Source: Acetobacteraceae bacterium
Lineage (GTDB): Bacteria > Pseudomonadota > Alphaproteobacteria > Acetobacterales > Acetobacteraceae
Direction: 5' to 3'
DNA length: 49,364 nt
Assembly (NCBI GenBank): GCA_019241425.1
Contig: JAFAXA010000202.1
Location: 1-49,364 of the forward strand
Numbering within the stretch: the first letter of the stretch is position 1; each line of letters starts with the position of its first letter. Of this stretch, positions 25,107 through 33,581 are shown in pieces. A model generated the notes under the pieces. It searched no databases and was not told where the DNA came from. It worked only from the letters and a program-made list of their open reading frames with translations. The translations under genes were made by a program, and so were the position numbers.

Positions 25107-25676
25107 ATGAGCGGCGCGCAGCTTCAAGCAGGCGAGGAAGTCGCCGTTCTCGGCGGCGGTTGCTTCTGGTGCCTGGAGGCGGTGTTCAAGGAGTTGCGCG
25201 GGGTGCGCCGGGTGATGTCGGGCTACGCCGGCGGCCACGTCGCAGATCCGAGCTACAAGCAGGTTTGCGGCGGCCGCACCGGCCACGCCGAGGTGGTGCA
25301 GGTGACATTCAGGCCCGACGAACTGTCCTACGCCGACCTGCTCCGGGTGTTCTTCACCATCCATGACCCGACGACCCGCGACCGCCAGGGCAACGATGTG
25401 GGGCCGCAATACCGCTCGATCGTCCTCACCACCTCGGACGAGCAGCGGCAGACGGCCGAGGCCGTCAAGCAGGAGCTGACGGCTGAGGAGGTCTGGCCCG
25501 CGCCCATCGTCTCGGAAATCGTTCCTTTGCAGGTGTTCTACCCGGCCGAGCCGGAGCACCACGATTACTTTGCGCGCAACCCGTACGCGGGCTACTGTCA
25601 GGTTGTGGTGGCACCGAAGGTGCGCAAATTTCGCAAAAGTTTCGCGGACCGGCTGAAGGCGGGCGTCTCCGCCTGA
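25107..25676 (+). CDS. msrA: Peptide-methionine (S)-S-oxide reductase
   Basis: The 189-residue enzyme reduces methionine-S-sulfoxide in oxidised proteins using thioredoxin. The start is ATG 25107, preceded by GGGAGGA at 25091-25097. The catalytic motif GGGCFWCLEAVF gives C19 as sulfoxide-attacking Cys and C22 nearby. Other MsrA signatures are VMSGYAGGHVADPSYKQVCGGRTGHAEVV, FFTIHDPTTRDRQGNDVGPQYRS and EHHDYFARNP. A resolving Cys may be the one in GYCQVV. No signal peptide, so it is cytosolic. It lies 75 nt after the small secreted protein and before the pentose-phosphate operon; NADPH from zwf would feed the thioredoxin system it depends on. Confidence 0.97.
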   Translation: MSGAQLQAGEEVAVLGGGCFWCLEAVFKELRGVRRVMSGYAGGHVADPSYKQVCGGRTGHAEVVQVTFRPDELSYADLLRVFFTIHDPTTRDRQGNDVGPQYRSIVLTTSDEQRQTAEAVKQELTAEEVWPAPIVSEIVPLQVFYPAEPEHHDYFARNPYAGYCQVVVAPKVRKFRKSFADRLKAGVSA

Positions 25677-25865
25677 CCGGCCCCGGCCGATAACGCGATT
25701 GACCGCGATCCGGAGTAAGGATCAAGTTCGGCCGGCGACGTCGCCGCGCTACGCGGGCCGCGAACGGCAGGATGCCCGGCCGGTCCCGGCTCGCGTCGGC
25801 GTTCCGCCGGCCCGCCGCCCAGCGGTTCGCGTCCGCAGAGCCGTCTCACGTTGAGGAACACAAGA

Positions 25866-27938
25866 ATGGCCGGTGATATCGACCAACTCTGCATCAATAC
25901 GATCCGCACCCTGTCCATGGATGCGGTGCAGAAGGCCAATTCCGGCCATCCGGGCACGCCGATGGGCCTGGCACCCGTCGCCTATACGCTGTGGAACGAG
26001 CGGCTCCGCTTCGATCCGTCCGACCCGATCTGGCCGAACCGGGATCGCTTCGTCCTCTCGGTCGGCCATGCGTCCATGCTGCTCTACAGCCTGCTGCATC
26101 TGACCAAGACCACGTCGGTCGACTCTCGTTACGAACGTAGCGACAAGATGACCGTCACGCTCGACGACATCAAAAAGTTTCGCCAGATCGACAGCGCCTG
26201 TCCGGGCCATCCGGAATACCATCTGACCTCCGGCGTCGAGTGCACCACGGGTCCGCTCGGGCAAGGCGTCGCCAACAGCGTCGGCATGGCGATCGCCGAG
26301 CGCTGGATCGCGAGTTATTTCAACCGGCCGGACTTCCCCCTCATCGACTACAACGTCTACGCCCTCTGCGGCGATGGCGACATGATGGAAGGCATCTCCA
26401 GCGAGGCGGCATCGCTCGCCGGGCATCTACGGCTGTCGACTCTGTGCTGGATCTATGACAGCAACCGAATCAGCATCGAGGGCTCGACCGAGCTTGCGTT
26501 CAGCGAGGACGTGGGCGCGCGGTTCCTGGCCTACGGGTGGAACGTCGTGCGCGTGCGGGACGCCAACGACACCCAGGGTTTCAGGATGGCGCTCGATTCG
26601 TTTGCGCGCGAAACCGGGCGTCCGACCTTCATCCTCGTCGAAAGCCATATCGGCTACGGCGCGCCGCACAAGCAGGATACGCGCGAGGCCCATGGCGAGC
26701 CGCTGGGCGAAGAGGAGGTCCGCGGCGCCAAGAAGTTCTACGGCTGGCCGGAGGATGCGAAATTCCTGATTCCGGACGGCGTGTACGAGCATTTCGCGGC
26801 GGGCGTCGGCGCCCGCGGCAAGAAGCTGCATGAGGAATGGGCCGCGCTGTTCGACAAGTATAGCACGGCCCACCCGGATCTCGCCCGCGCTTTCGAGCAG
26901 ATGGAGCGCCGCGAATTGCCGGATGGCTGGGAAGAAGCGCTCACCGAATATCCGGCCGACCCCAAGGGCATCGCCACCCGCGATTCGTCGGGCAAGGTGC
27001 TCAACGCGCTGTGCAAGAAAGTGCCGTGGCTGCTCGGCGGCGCGGCCGATCTGTCGCCCTCCACCAAGACCAACCTGAAAGACGACGGATCGTTCGAAGC
27101 CAGCAACTACGCCGGACGCAACTTCCATTTCGGCGTGCGCGAGCACGGCATGGGCGGCGTCGTGAACGGCATGGCGCTGTCCAAACTGCGCGCCTTCGGT
27201 TCAGGGTTCCTGATCTTTTCGGACTATATGCGCGGCTCGATCCGCCTGTCCTCCATCATGGAACTGCCCGTCATCTGGGTGTTTACGCATGATTCGATCG
27301 GCGTCGGCGAGGACGGACCGACCCACCAGCCGATCGAGCAACTGGCGAGCCTGCGTGGCATTCCCGGCATGCACACGATCCGGCCTTGCGACGCCAACGA
27401 GGTCGTCGAGGCGTACCGGCTGGCGTTTACCGCGCACCACAATCCGGTTTGCCTGGCGTTGAGCCGGCAGGCACTCCCCACCTTGGATCGCAGCAAATAC
27501 GGCTCCGCACGCGGTCTTGCGCGCGGCGCGTACGTGCTTGCCGATCCGCCGGACGGCAAGCCGGACGTGATCCTGATCGCGACAGGCAGCGAGGTATCGC
27601 TCTGCATCGGCGCGCATGAGGCGCTGGCCAAGGAGGGCATCCGCGCGCGCGTGGTCAGCATGCCGTGCTGGGACATCTACGAGCAGCAGGACGAGGCGTA
27701 TCGCAGCTCGGTGCTGCCGCCCGACATCAACGCGCGCGTCGCGGTCGAGCAGGCGGCGACGCTCGGCTGGGATCGCTACGCCGGACGCGACGGCGCGATC
27801 ATCGCCATGCACACATTCGGCGCCTCCGCTCCCCTGAAAGCGTTGCTGGAAAAGTTCGGCTTCACGCCCGAGGGCGTGATGAAGGCGGCGCGGGATCAGG
27901 TCGCGCGCCACAAGCAGACCAAAGCGGCCGCGGACTAG
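25866..27938 (+). CDS. tkt: Transketolase
   Basis: The 690-residue thiamine-diphosphate enzyme moves two-carbon units between pentose and triose/hexose phosphates. It starts MAGDIDQLCINTIRTLSMD at ATG 25866 with GAGGA 8 nt upstream. N-terminal domain: ANSGHPGTPMGLAP, the ThDP motif CGDGDMMEGISSEAASLAGH, then YDSNRISIEGSTELAF. Pyrimidine domain: GGAADLSPSTKTNL, FGVREHGMGGVVNGMAL and THDSIGVGEDGPTHQPIEQLASLRGIP. The C-terminal domain ends around RHKQTKAAAD. The asparagine of the ThDP motif sits in DSN rather than the commoner DDN. It heads a seven-gene operon. A weak TTGACC at 25699-25704 upstream is the only promoter-like element I noticed. Confidence 0.97.
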   Translation: MAGDIDQLCINTIRTLSMDAVQKANSGHPGTPMGLAPVAYTLWNERLRFDPSDPIWPNRDRFVLSVGHASMLLYSLLHLTKTTSVDSRYERSDKMTVTLDDIKKFRQIDSACPGHPEYHLTSGVECTTGPLGQGVANSVGMAIAERWIASYFNRPDFPLIDYNVYALCGDGDMMEGISSEAASLAGHLRLSTLCWIYDSNRISIEGSTELAFSEDVGARFLAYGWNVVRVRDANDTQGFRMALDSFARETGRPTFILVESHIGYGAPHKQDTREAHGEPLGEEEVRGAKKFYGWPEDAKFLIPDGVYEHFAAGVGARGKKLHEEWAALFDKYSTAHPDLARAFEQMERRELPDGWEEALTEYPADPKGIATRDSSGKVLNALCKKVPWLLGGAADLSPSTKTNLKDDGSFEASNYAGRNFHFGVREHGMGGVVNGMALSKLRAFGSGFLIFSDYMRGSIRLSSIMELPVIWVFTHDSIGVGEDGPTHQPIEQLASLRGIPGMHTIRPCDANEVVEAYRLAFTAHHNPVCLALSRQALPTLDRSKYGSARGLARGAYVLADPPDGKPDVILIATGSEVSLCIGAHEALAKEGIRARVVSMPCWDIYEQQDEAYRSSVLPPDINARVAVEQAATLGWDRYAGRDGAIIAMHTFGASAPLKALLEKFGFTPEGVMKAARDQVARHKQTKAAAD

Positions 27939-27968
27939 CGCGGCGGACCCGACCGAGGAGAGAATGCA

Positions 27969-29099
27969 ATGAACCCGCTGAAGCAGTTGGAGCAATGCGG
28001 CCAGTCGCCGTGGCTCGATTTCGTGCGCCGCAGCCTGATCCGCAAAGGTGAGCTGAAGACACTGATCGATCGCGATGGCCTCAAGGGCGTCACCTCCAAT
28101 CCGTCGATCTTCGAGAAAGCGATCGGCGGCTCCGACGAATATCTGGACGACCTGAACCGGTTCCAAAGGCAGGGCCAGCACACGCCGGGCGAGCTTTATG
28201 AGCATCTGGCGATCAACGACATCCAAGCCGGCGCCGACGTGCTGCGCACGGTGTATGACGCGACCGAAGGCCGCGACGGCTATATCAGCCTCGAGGTTTC
28301 GCCGGATCTCGCCAACGACACCAAGCAGACGGTCGACGAGGCGCGCCGGCTGTGGCGCATCGTCGGGCGGGACAATCTAATGGTGAAGGTGCCGGGCACC
28401 GAGGCCGGTGCGCCGGCAATCCGCACCTTGATCGGCGAAGGGCTGAACATCAACGTGACGTTGCTGTTCGGCATCGAGGCTTATGAGAAGGTCGTCGAGG
28501 CCTATATCGCGGGGCTTGAGGAGCTGGCGAAATCCGGCGGCGATCTGTCGCGCAGCGCGAGCGTCGCGAGTTTCTTCGTCAGCCGCATCGATTCGCTGCT
28601 CGACAAGAAGATCGACGCGGCGGTCGCCAAGGGCGCCGACAAGTCGAAGCTCGATCCGCTGCGCAACAAGATCGCCATCGCCAACGCGAAGCTGGCCTAT
28701 GAGCGCTACGAAGGGCTGTTCTCCGGCGCGCGCTGGGAAGCCTTGGCCGCCAAGGGCGCGCGCACGCAGCGCTTGCTGTGGGCGTCGACGAGCACGAAAA
28801 ACCCGTCGCTGCCGGACACGCTCTATGTGGAAACGCTGATCGGGCGCGATACCGTCAACACGATGCCGCCGGCGACGATGGATGCGTTCCGCGACCACGG
28901 CAAGATCGTGCCGGACGCCGTGCAAAGCAATCTCGACGAAGCGCATGAGCAGATCGCCACGCTGGAGAAGAACGGGGTGTCGCTCGACGAGATCACGACC
29001 GAACTGGTCATCGACGGCGTCAAGCAATTCTCCGATGCGTTCGAGAAGCTGATGGGCGCTGTCAGCAAGCGCCGCGAAGACGCCAAGCCCGCCGCCTGA
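27969..29099 (+). CDS. tal: Transaldolase (long, mycobacterial/cyanobacterial type)
   Basis: The 376-residue enzyme transfers a dihydroxyacetone unit between sedoheptulose 7-phosphate and glyceraldehyde 3-phosphate. It starts 30 nt after tkt with GAGGAGAG upstream. Signatures are GVTSNPSIFEKAIGGSDEY near residues 40-58, YISLEVSPDLANDT, the Schiff-base lysine in NLMVKVPGTEAG, and TLLFGIEAYEKV. The C-terminal part holds LLWASTSTKNP and LPDTLYVETLIG. In some acetic acid bacteria tal is fused to phosphoglucose isomerase in a chain of about 950 residues; here there is no pgi part and the next gene is zwf. Confidence 0.96.
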   Translation: MNPLKQLEQCGQSPWLDFVRRSLIRKGELKTLIDRDGLKGVTSNPSIFEKAIGGSDEYLDDLNRFQRQGQHTPGELYEHLAINDIQAGADVLRTVYDATEGRDGYISLEVSPDLANDTKQTVDEARRLWRIVGRDNLMVKVPGTEAGAPAIRTLIGEGLNINVTLLFGIEAYEKVVEAYIAGLEELAKSGGDLSRSASVASFFVSRIDSLLDKKIDAAVAKGADKSKLDPLRNKIAIANAKLAYERYEGLFSGARWEALAAKGARTQRLLWASTSTKNPSLPDTLYVETLIGRDTVNTMPPATMDAFRDHGKIVPDAVQSNLDEAHEQIATLEKNGVSLDEITTELVIDGVKQFSDAFEKLMGAVSKRREDAKPAA

Positions 29100-29113
29100 C
29101 CCGGGAGACGATC

Positions 29114-30721
29114 ATGCCGGACGTTCCGCCGCCGGCCGGCCCGGCCGGCAAGGTTGTTTCCGCGTCGCCGCGCCGCGAGGCGAAGCCGCCGCCCGCTTGC
29201 ACCATGGTGATCTTCGGTGCGGGCGGCGATCTGACGAAGCGGCTGCTCTTCCCGGCCATCTACAATCTCGGCGTCACCAACCTGCTGCCCGAGAAGTTCG
29301 CGATCATCGGCGTCGACATCGCCGATCGCAGCGTCGATGACTGGCGCAAATCGTTGCGCGACATGCTGCAAAGCTTCGTCGGCAACGCGGCCAGCGAAGA
29401 TCGCCTGACGACGGTCGACGAGGCGGTCTGGAGCAAGCTGTCGAACGCGATGAGCTACGTGCAGGGCGACCTGACGGATGACGGTTTGTATCAAAAGTTA
29501 CAGGCGCATCTGCAAGAGGTGCGAAAGACGCAGGACACCGGAGGCAACGTCCTTTTCTATCTGGCGATCGCCGACCGGTTCTTCGCGCCCGTCATCCAGC
29601 ATCTCGGCAAATCCGGGTTGAGCGCTGAGAAGGAGGAAAAGGCGCCCTGCTGGCGGCGGGTGGTGATCGAAAAGCCGTTCGGCCATGACCTCGCTTCGGC
29701 GAAAGAGCTGAACAAGCAGGTCCTCGACGTGCTGCAGGAAAAGCAGGTGTTCCGCATCGACCATTTCCTCGGCAAGGAAACCGTGCAGAACATCATGGCC
29801 TTCCGCTTCGGCAACGGCCTGTTCGAGCCGATCTGGAATCGCGAACGGATCGACCACGTGCAGATCACCGTCGCCGAGACGGTCGGCGTCGAGGGACGCG
29901 GCCGGTTCTACGAGCACACGGGCGCGATGCGGGACATGGTGCCCAACCATGTCTTTCAGCTCGTCGCCATGACGGCGATGGAGCCGCCGGTCAGCTTCGA
30001 CGCCGACAGCGTGCGCACCAAGAAGGCCGACGTCTTCGCCTCCATGAAGTCGCTGACGCCGGACGAGGCCGTGCGCGGGCAGTATGGCGAGGGCAGCGTG
30101 CTCGGCAAGCAGGCGGCGGCCTACCGCGCCGAGCCGGATGTCGCCGCGGATTCCGCGGTCGAGACCTATGTCGCGGTGCAGCTCCACATCGACAATTGGC
30201 GATGGGCCGGCGTGCCGTTCTATATCCGCACCGGCAAGCACATGGCGGCGCGCACGTCGGAAATCGCCATCCGGTTCAAGCAGGCGCCGTACGCCCCGTT
30301 CGAGGACACGCCCGTCAGCGGGCTGCGGCCGAACTGGCTCGTGATCCAGATCCAGCCGGATGAGGGGATCAGCCTGCAATTCGAGGTGAAGCGGCCCGGC
30401 CCGGTGGTCGATCTCGTGCCGGTGCGCATGGATTTCCGCTACCGCGACTGGTTCCCGCCGGAGCCGAATGTCGGCTACGAAACGCTCGTTTATGACGTGA
30501 TGATCGGCGACGCCACGCTGTTCAATCGCGGCGACATGGTCGATGCGACATGGCGTGTCGTGCAGCCGGTGCTGGACGCCTGGGCCAGCGAACAGCCGAA
30601 GGACTTTCCGAACTACGCGTCCGGCTCGGACGGACCGAAAGCGGCGGATGATCTGATCGGCAAATACGGCGACCGGCACTGGCGGCCGGTGAAGCTGCCG
30701 GAGCCGGCAAAAAAGCCATGA
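29114..30721 (+). CDS. zwf: Glucose-6-phosphate 1-dehydrogenase
   Basis: The 535-residue enzyme oxidises glucose 6-phosphate to 6-phosphoglucono-lactone, producing NADPH. The start ATG 29114 lies 12 nt after tal. The N-terminal 30 residues are a Pro/Ala-rich extension ahead of the Rossmann motif VIFGAGGDLTKRLLFPAIYNL. The active-site signature is FRIDHFLGKETVQNIMAFRF, followed by PIWNRERIDHVQITVAETVGVEGRG. Late regions IRTGKHM and IQIQPDEGISLQFEVKRPG complete the fold. The last bases overlap the next ATG (ATGA, 30718-30721). Confidence 0.97.
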   Translation: MPDVPPPAGPAGKVVSASPRREAKPPPACTMVIFGAGGDLTKRLLFPAIYNLGVTNLLPEKFAIIGVDIADRSVDDWRKSLRDMLQSFVGNAASEDRLTTVDEAVWSKLSNAMSYVQGDLTDDGLYQKLQAHLQEVRKTQDTGGNVLFYLAIADRFFAPVIQHLGKSGLSAEKEEKAPCWRRVVIEKPFGHDLASAKELNKQVLDVLQEKQVFRIDHFLGKETVQNIMAFRFGNGLFEPIWNRERIDHVQITVAETVGVEGRGRFYEHTGAMRDMVPNHVFQLVAMTAMEPPVSFDADSVRTKKADVFASMKSLTPDEAVRGQYGEGSVLGKQAAAYRAEPDVAADSAVETYVAVQLHIDNWRWAGVPFYIRTGKHMAARTSEIAIRFKQAPYAPFEDTPVSGLRPNWLVIQIQPDEGISLQFEVKRPGPVVDLVPVRMDFRYRDWFPPEPNVGYETLVYDVMIGDATLFNRGDMVDATWRVVQPVLDAWASEQPKDFPNYASGSDGPKAADDLIGKYGDRHWRPVKLPEPAKKP

Positions 30722-31536
30722 GCGCACGGCCCGACATCAAGCTGTTGCTCGCGGATGTGGACGGCACGCTGGTGACGCAGGACAAGCTCATCACCGAAGG
30801 AGCCAGCAAGGCCGCGGAAGCATTGCGCAAAGCGGGCATCGGCTTCGCCGTGACCAGCGGCCGCCCCCCGCGCGGCATGGCGATGCTGATCGAGCCGCTG
30901 CACATCACGACGATGATCGCCGGCTTCAACGGCGGCGTGTACACCGACGACGATTTGAAGGTGCTGGAGACGAAAACGCTGCCGCCGGATGCCGCGCGCG
31001 AGGCGTTGCAGATCCTGCTCGACGGCAAGCTCGACGCCTGGCTCTACACCGGCGAGGACTGGTTCATCCACAAGGGAGACGCGCCGCACGTCGCCCGCGA
31101 GGCTTGGACCGTCAAGTTCGACGCCAAGATCGTGCCGGAATTTAGCGACGAATTGCTGGATAACGTGGTGAAGCTGGTCGGCGTGTCCGATGACCACGCG
31201 CTCGTGGAGAAAGTCGAGAAAACCGCGCAAGAGAAGCTTGGCCAGCACGCTTCGGCGGCCCGCTCGCAGCCCTATTATCTCGACATCACGCATCCGGACG
31301 CGAACAAGGGCGCGGTGGTCGGGCGGCTGTCGCAAATGCTGTCGATTCCGCCCGAAAACATCGCAACCATCGGCGACGGCGCCAACGACGTGCTGATGTT
31401 CAAGAAAAGCGGGTTCAGCATCGCGATGGGCAATGCGAGCGACGCGGTCAAGCAGGGGGCGAGCGCGGTCACCGACTCGAACGAGCAGGAAGGCTTCGCC
31501 AAGGCCGTTCACCGCTACATTCTGGGGGAGGGCTGA
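30718..31536 (+). CDS. Cof-type HAD-IIB family phosphatase
   Basis: The 272-residue protein has HAD motif I LLADVDGTLVTQD (nucleophile and general acid Asp), motif II FAVTSGRPPRGM, the cap domain around 85-195, and motifs III/IV IATIGDGANDVLMFKKSGFSIAMGNAS. The Cof/HAD-IIB group dephosphorylates sugar phosphates and other small molecules. It overlaps zwf by 4 nt and abuts pgl (TGAATG), so it belongs to the operon. Possible roles are removal of toxic by-products such as 4-phosphoerythronate or mis-phosphorylated sugars, or release of free sugars from pentose phosphates. None is proven by the sequence. Confidence 0.92.
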   Translation: MSARPDIKLLLADVDGTLVTQDKLITEGASKAAEALRKAGIGFAVTSGRPPRGMAMLIEPLHITTMIAGFNGGVYTDDDLKVLETKTLPPDAAREALQILLDGKLDAWLYTGEDWFIHKGDAPHVAREAWTVKFDAKIVPEFSDELLDNVVKLVGVSDDHALVEKVEKTAQEKLGQHASAARSQPYYLDITHPDANKGAVVGRLSQMLSIPPENIATIGDGANDVLMFKKSGFSIAMGNASDAVKQGASAVTDSNEQEGFAKAVHRYILGEG

Positions 31537-32268
31537 ATGGCGCCCGCAATCGGCACGGTGCGTGTGTTCGAGAACGGCGCGGCGCTGGCGGACGGCCTCG
31601 CCGCGTTCCTTTGCGAACAGGCCGAGCGTGCGTCGGCGCCGTTCGTCGTTTCGGCCGCCGGCGGATCGACGCCGAAGCCCGCCTATCACCGGCTCGCCGA
31701 AGCGCCATACAAGGAGCGGATGCCCTGGGATCGGGTGCATTGGATCCTGGGCGACGAGCGTTTCGTGGTGCCGACCGACCCGGCCAGCAATTTCGGCATG
31801 ATCTGCGACGAGATGCTGGCCCATGTCCCGGCGCCGAAGGGCAACATCCATCCGGTGCCGACCGAGGGCGTGACGCTCGACGAGGCGGCGGCGCAATACG
31901 AGGCGGAGTTGAAGCGGCTCTACGGCGCCGATCAGTTCGATCCGGCCCGGCCGCTCATCGATGTCTGCCTGCTCGGCCTCGGTGACGATGGCCACACGGC
32001 GTCGCTGATTCCGGGGCAGCCGGTGCTGGAGGAGCGGAGCAAATGGGTGGCCTCGGTCGGCCACGGCCGGCCGGAGCAGCGCGTCACGCTCACCTATCCG
32101 GCGCTGGAAAGCAGCCGCCTCGTCGTCTTTCTGGTCTCCGGCGAAGGCAAGCGCGCCATCCTCGATCAGGTGCTGTCGGGCGGCAGCGACGTGCCGGCCG
32201 CGCGGTTGAAGCCGGTCGGCGAGGTGATCTGGTTTGCGGACCGCGCCGCCGCCGGTCGCTGGGCGTGA
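31537..32268 (+). CDS. pgl: 6-phosphogluconolactonase
   Basis: The 243-residue protein belongs to the NagB/RpiA/DevB-fold lactonases that hydrolyse 6-phosphoglucono-lactone after Zwf. Characteristic segments are FVVSAAGGSTPKPAYHRLAE, WDRVHWILGDERFVVPTDPASNFGMI, VCLLGLGDDGHTASLIPGQP and RVTLTYPALESSRLVVFLVSG. It begins immediately after the HAD stop codon and its own stop overlaps the rpiA start (GTGA at 32265-32268), so translation of the three is probably coupled. Confidence 0.96.
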   Translation: MAPAIGTVRVFENGAALADGLAAFLCEQAERASAPFVVSAAGGSTPKPAYHRLAEAPYKERMPWDRVHWILGDERFVVPTDPASNFGMICDEMLAHVPAPKGNIHPVPTEGVTLDEAAAQYEAELKRLYGADQFDPARPLIDVCLLGLGDDGHTASLIPGQPVLEERSKWVASVGHGRPEQRVTLTYPALESSRLVVFLVSGEGKRAILDQVLSGGSDVPAARLKPVGEVIWFADRAAAGRWA

Positions 32269-32981
32269 CGCTCGGCACGCCGGGCGATACGGAAGCCGAC
32301 GCCGCCAAGCGCGCGTCGGCAACGGCGGCGGTGGCGCTGGTCGAGAACGGGATGCGGCTCGGCCTCGGCTCCGGCACCACGATGAAATTCGCAGTCGAAG
32401 CACTCGGCCGCCGCGTCCGCGCCGAAGGCTTGCAGGTGCGCTGCGTCGCAACCTCCGTGCGGACGGAGGACTGGGCGCGCGCCGACGGCGTGACGGTGAC
32501 CGATTTCGCCTCCGTCGAGCGCCTGGATCTGGCGATCGACGGCGCCGACGAGGTCGAAACCGGCTCGCTGCGGCTCATCAAGGGTCTCGGCGGCGCCTTA
32601 CTCCGGGAAAAGATCGTGGCCGAGGCGGCTTCGCGGTTCGTCGTCATCGTCGATCCGAGCAAGATCGTCGGGCAGCTCGGCGAACGGGCGCCGGTGCCGG
32701 TCGAAGTGTTGCAGTTCGGGCACGAAATGACGGAGCGGCGCCTCGCCGCGATCGCCGGCCGCCCGGTGCTCCGCCTCCTGGACGGGTCGCCTTACGTCAC
32801 CGATAACGGCAACCTGATCTATGATTGCCATACCGGCGTCATCGCCGACCCGGTAGAGCTGGGACATCGCCTCGGCGCCATCGCGGGCGTCGTCGGGCAT
32901 GGCCTGTTCCTGTCCGGCGTCGAGCGGGTGCTGATCGGAGAAAAAGGGGGCGCCGTGCGCGAGATGCAGCGCGCGGGATAA
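32265..32981 (+). CDS. rpiA: Ribose-5-phosphate isomerase A
   Basis: The 238-residue enzyme interconverts ribose 5-phosphate and ribulose 5-phosphate. I chose GTG 32265, which overlaps the pgl stop as GTGA. Upstream reading into pgl is a shadow, and the N-terminus TLGTPGDTEADAAKRASATAAV fits the family length. Motifs are MRLGLGSGTTMKFAVEAL (phosphate loop), LDLAIDGADEVETG (catalytic Asp), IKGLGGALLREKIVAEAA (catalytic Glu/Lys) and GNLIYDC near the C-terminal third. RpiA links the oxidative branch to Tkt and Tal encoded upstream in the same operon. Confidence 0.95.
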   Translation: MTLGTPGDTEADAAKRASATAAVALVENGMRLGLGSGTTMKFAVEALGRRVRAEGLQVRCVATSVRTEDWARADGVTVTDFASVERLDLAIDGADEVETGSLRLIKGLGGALLREKIVAEAASRFVVIVDPSKIVGQLGERAPVPVEVLQFGHEMTERRLAAIAGRPVLRLLDGSPYVTDNGNLIYDCHTGVIADPVELGHRLGAIAGVVGHGLFLSGVERVLIGEKGGAVREMQRAG

Positions 32982-32988
32982 GCGGGAG

Positions 32989-33570
32989 ATGGCGATCGTG
33001 GACGAAACAGCGAGCGGAACGGCCGCCGGGAGCGCGGCACCCTTTCCGCCCACCGTTGTCGTGGTCATGGGCGTTTCCGGTAGCGGCAAGACCACGGTCG
33101 CCGCCGGGGTGGCCGCGAAGCTGGGCTGTCCGTATCAGGAAGGCGACGACCTGCACCCGCAGGCGAATGTCGACAAGATGCATAGCGGCATTCCGCTCAC
33201 CGACGACGACCGTTGGCCGTGGCTCGATCGGATCGCAGCCGTGATCGACGGTTGGCGTGAAGAGGGCCAGTCCGGCGTGCTGAGCTGTTCGGCGCTGAAG
33301 CGCGCCTATCGCGACGTTATCATCGGCAACCGCCCGGATGTCGCGCTCGTCTACCTGCACGGCCCGAAGGAGCTGATCTTCCGGCGCATGGCGGCGCGGC
33401 ATGAGCATTTCATGCCGACCGGTCTCCTCGACAGCCAGTTCGCGACATTGGAGGAGCCGACCGAGGATGAGCATCCGATCAGCGTTCCGATCGGCGGCGG
33501 GCCGATCGAGTTGGTGGACATGGTGATCGCGGCGTTGCGCCTCCGCGCCGGGCAACTCGCCAGCGGCTGA
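32989..33570 (+). CDS. gntK: Gluconokinase
   Basis: The 193-residue kinase phosphorylates gluconate to 6-phosphogluconate. It starts at ATG 32989, 7 nt after rpiA, with GGGAG just before. The P-loop MGVSGSGKTTVAAGVA lies after a 26-residue extension. GntK signatures are EGDDLHPQANVDKMHSGIPLTDDDRWPWL, SCSALKRAYRDVI, and HFMPTGLLDSQFATLEEPTEDE. Acetic-acid-bacterial relatives oxidise glucose to gluconate in the periplasm; this enzyme would return imported gluconate to the pentose-phosphate or Entner-Doudoroff route. It appears to be the last gene of the operon; the next gene is convergent. Confidence 0.95.
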   Translation: MAIVDETASGTAAGSAAPFPPTVVVVMGVSGSGKTTVAAGVAAKLGCPYQEGDDLHPQANVDKMHSGIPLTDDDRWPWLDRIAAVIDGWREEGQSGVLSCSALKRAYRDVIIGNRPDVALVYLHGPKELIFRRMAARHEHFMPTGLLDSQFATLEEPTEDEHPISVPIGGGPIELVDMVIAALRLRAGQLASG

Positions 33571-33581
33571 CGGCCGGCCCC

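Noticed and set aside
25699-25727. Sigma70 promoter for the tkt operon (TTGACC with a weak -10)
   Set aside because: The -10 at the right spacing (TCAAGT) matches only three of six bases, too weak to list as a feature.
30613-32451. A 612-codon minus-strand ORF opposite the HAD, pgl and rpiA genes
   Set aside because: It crosses three plus-strand genes with clear motifs and has typical antisense composition.
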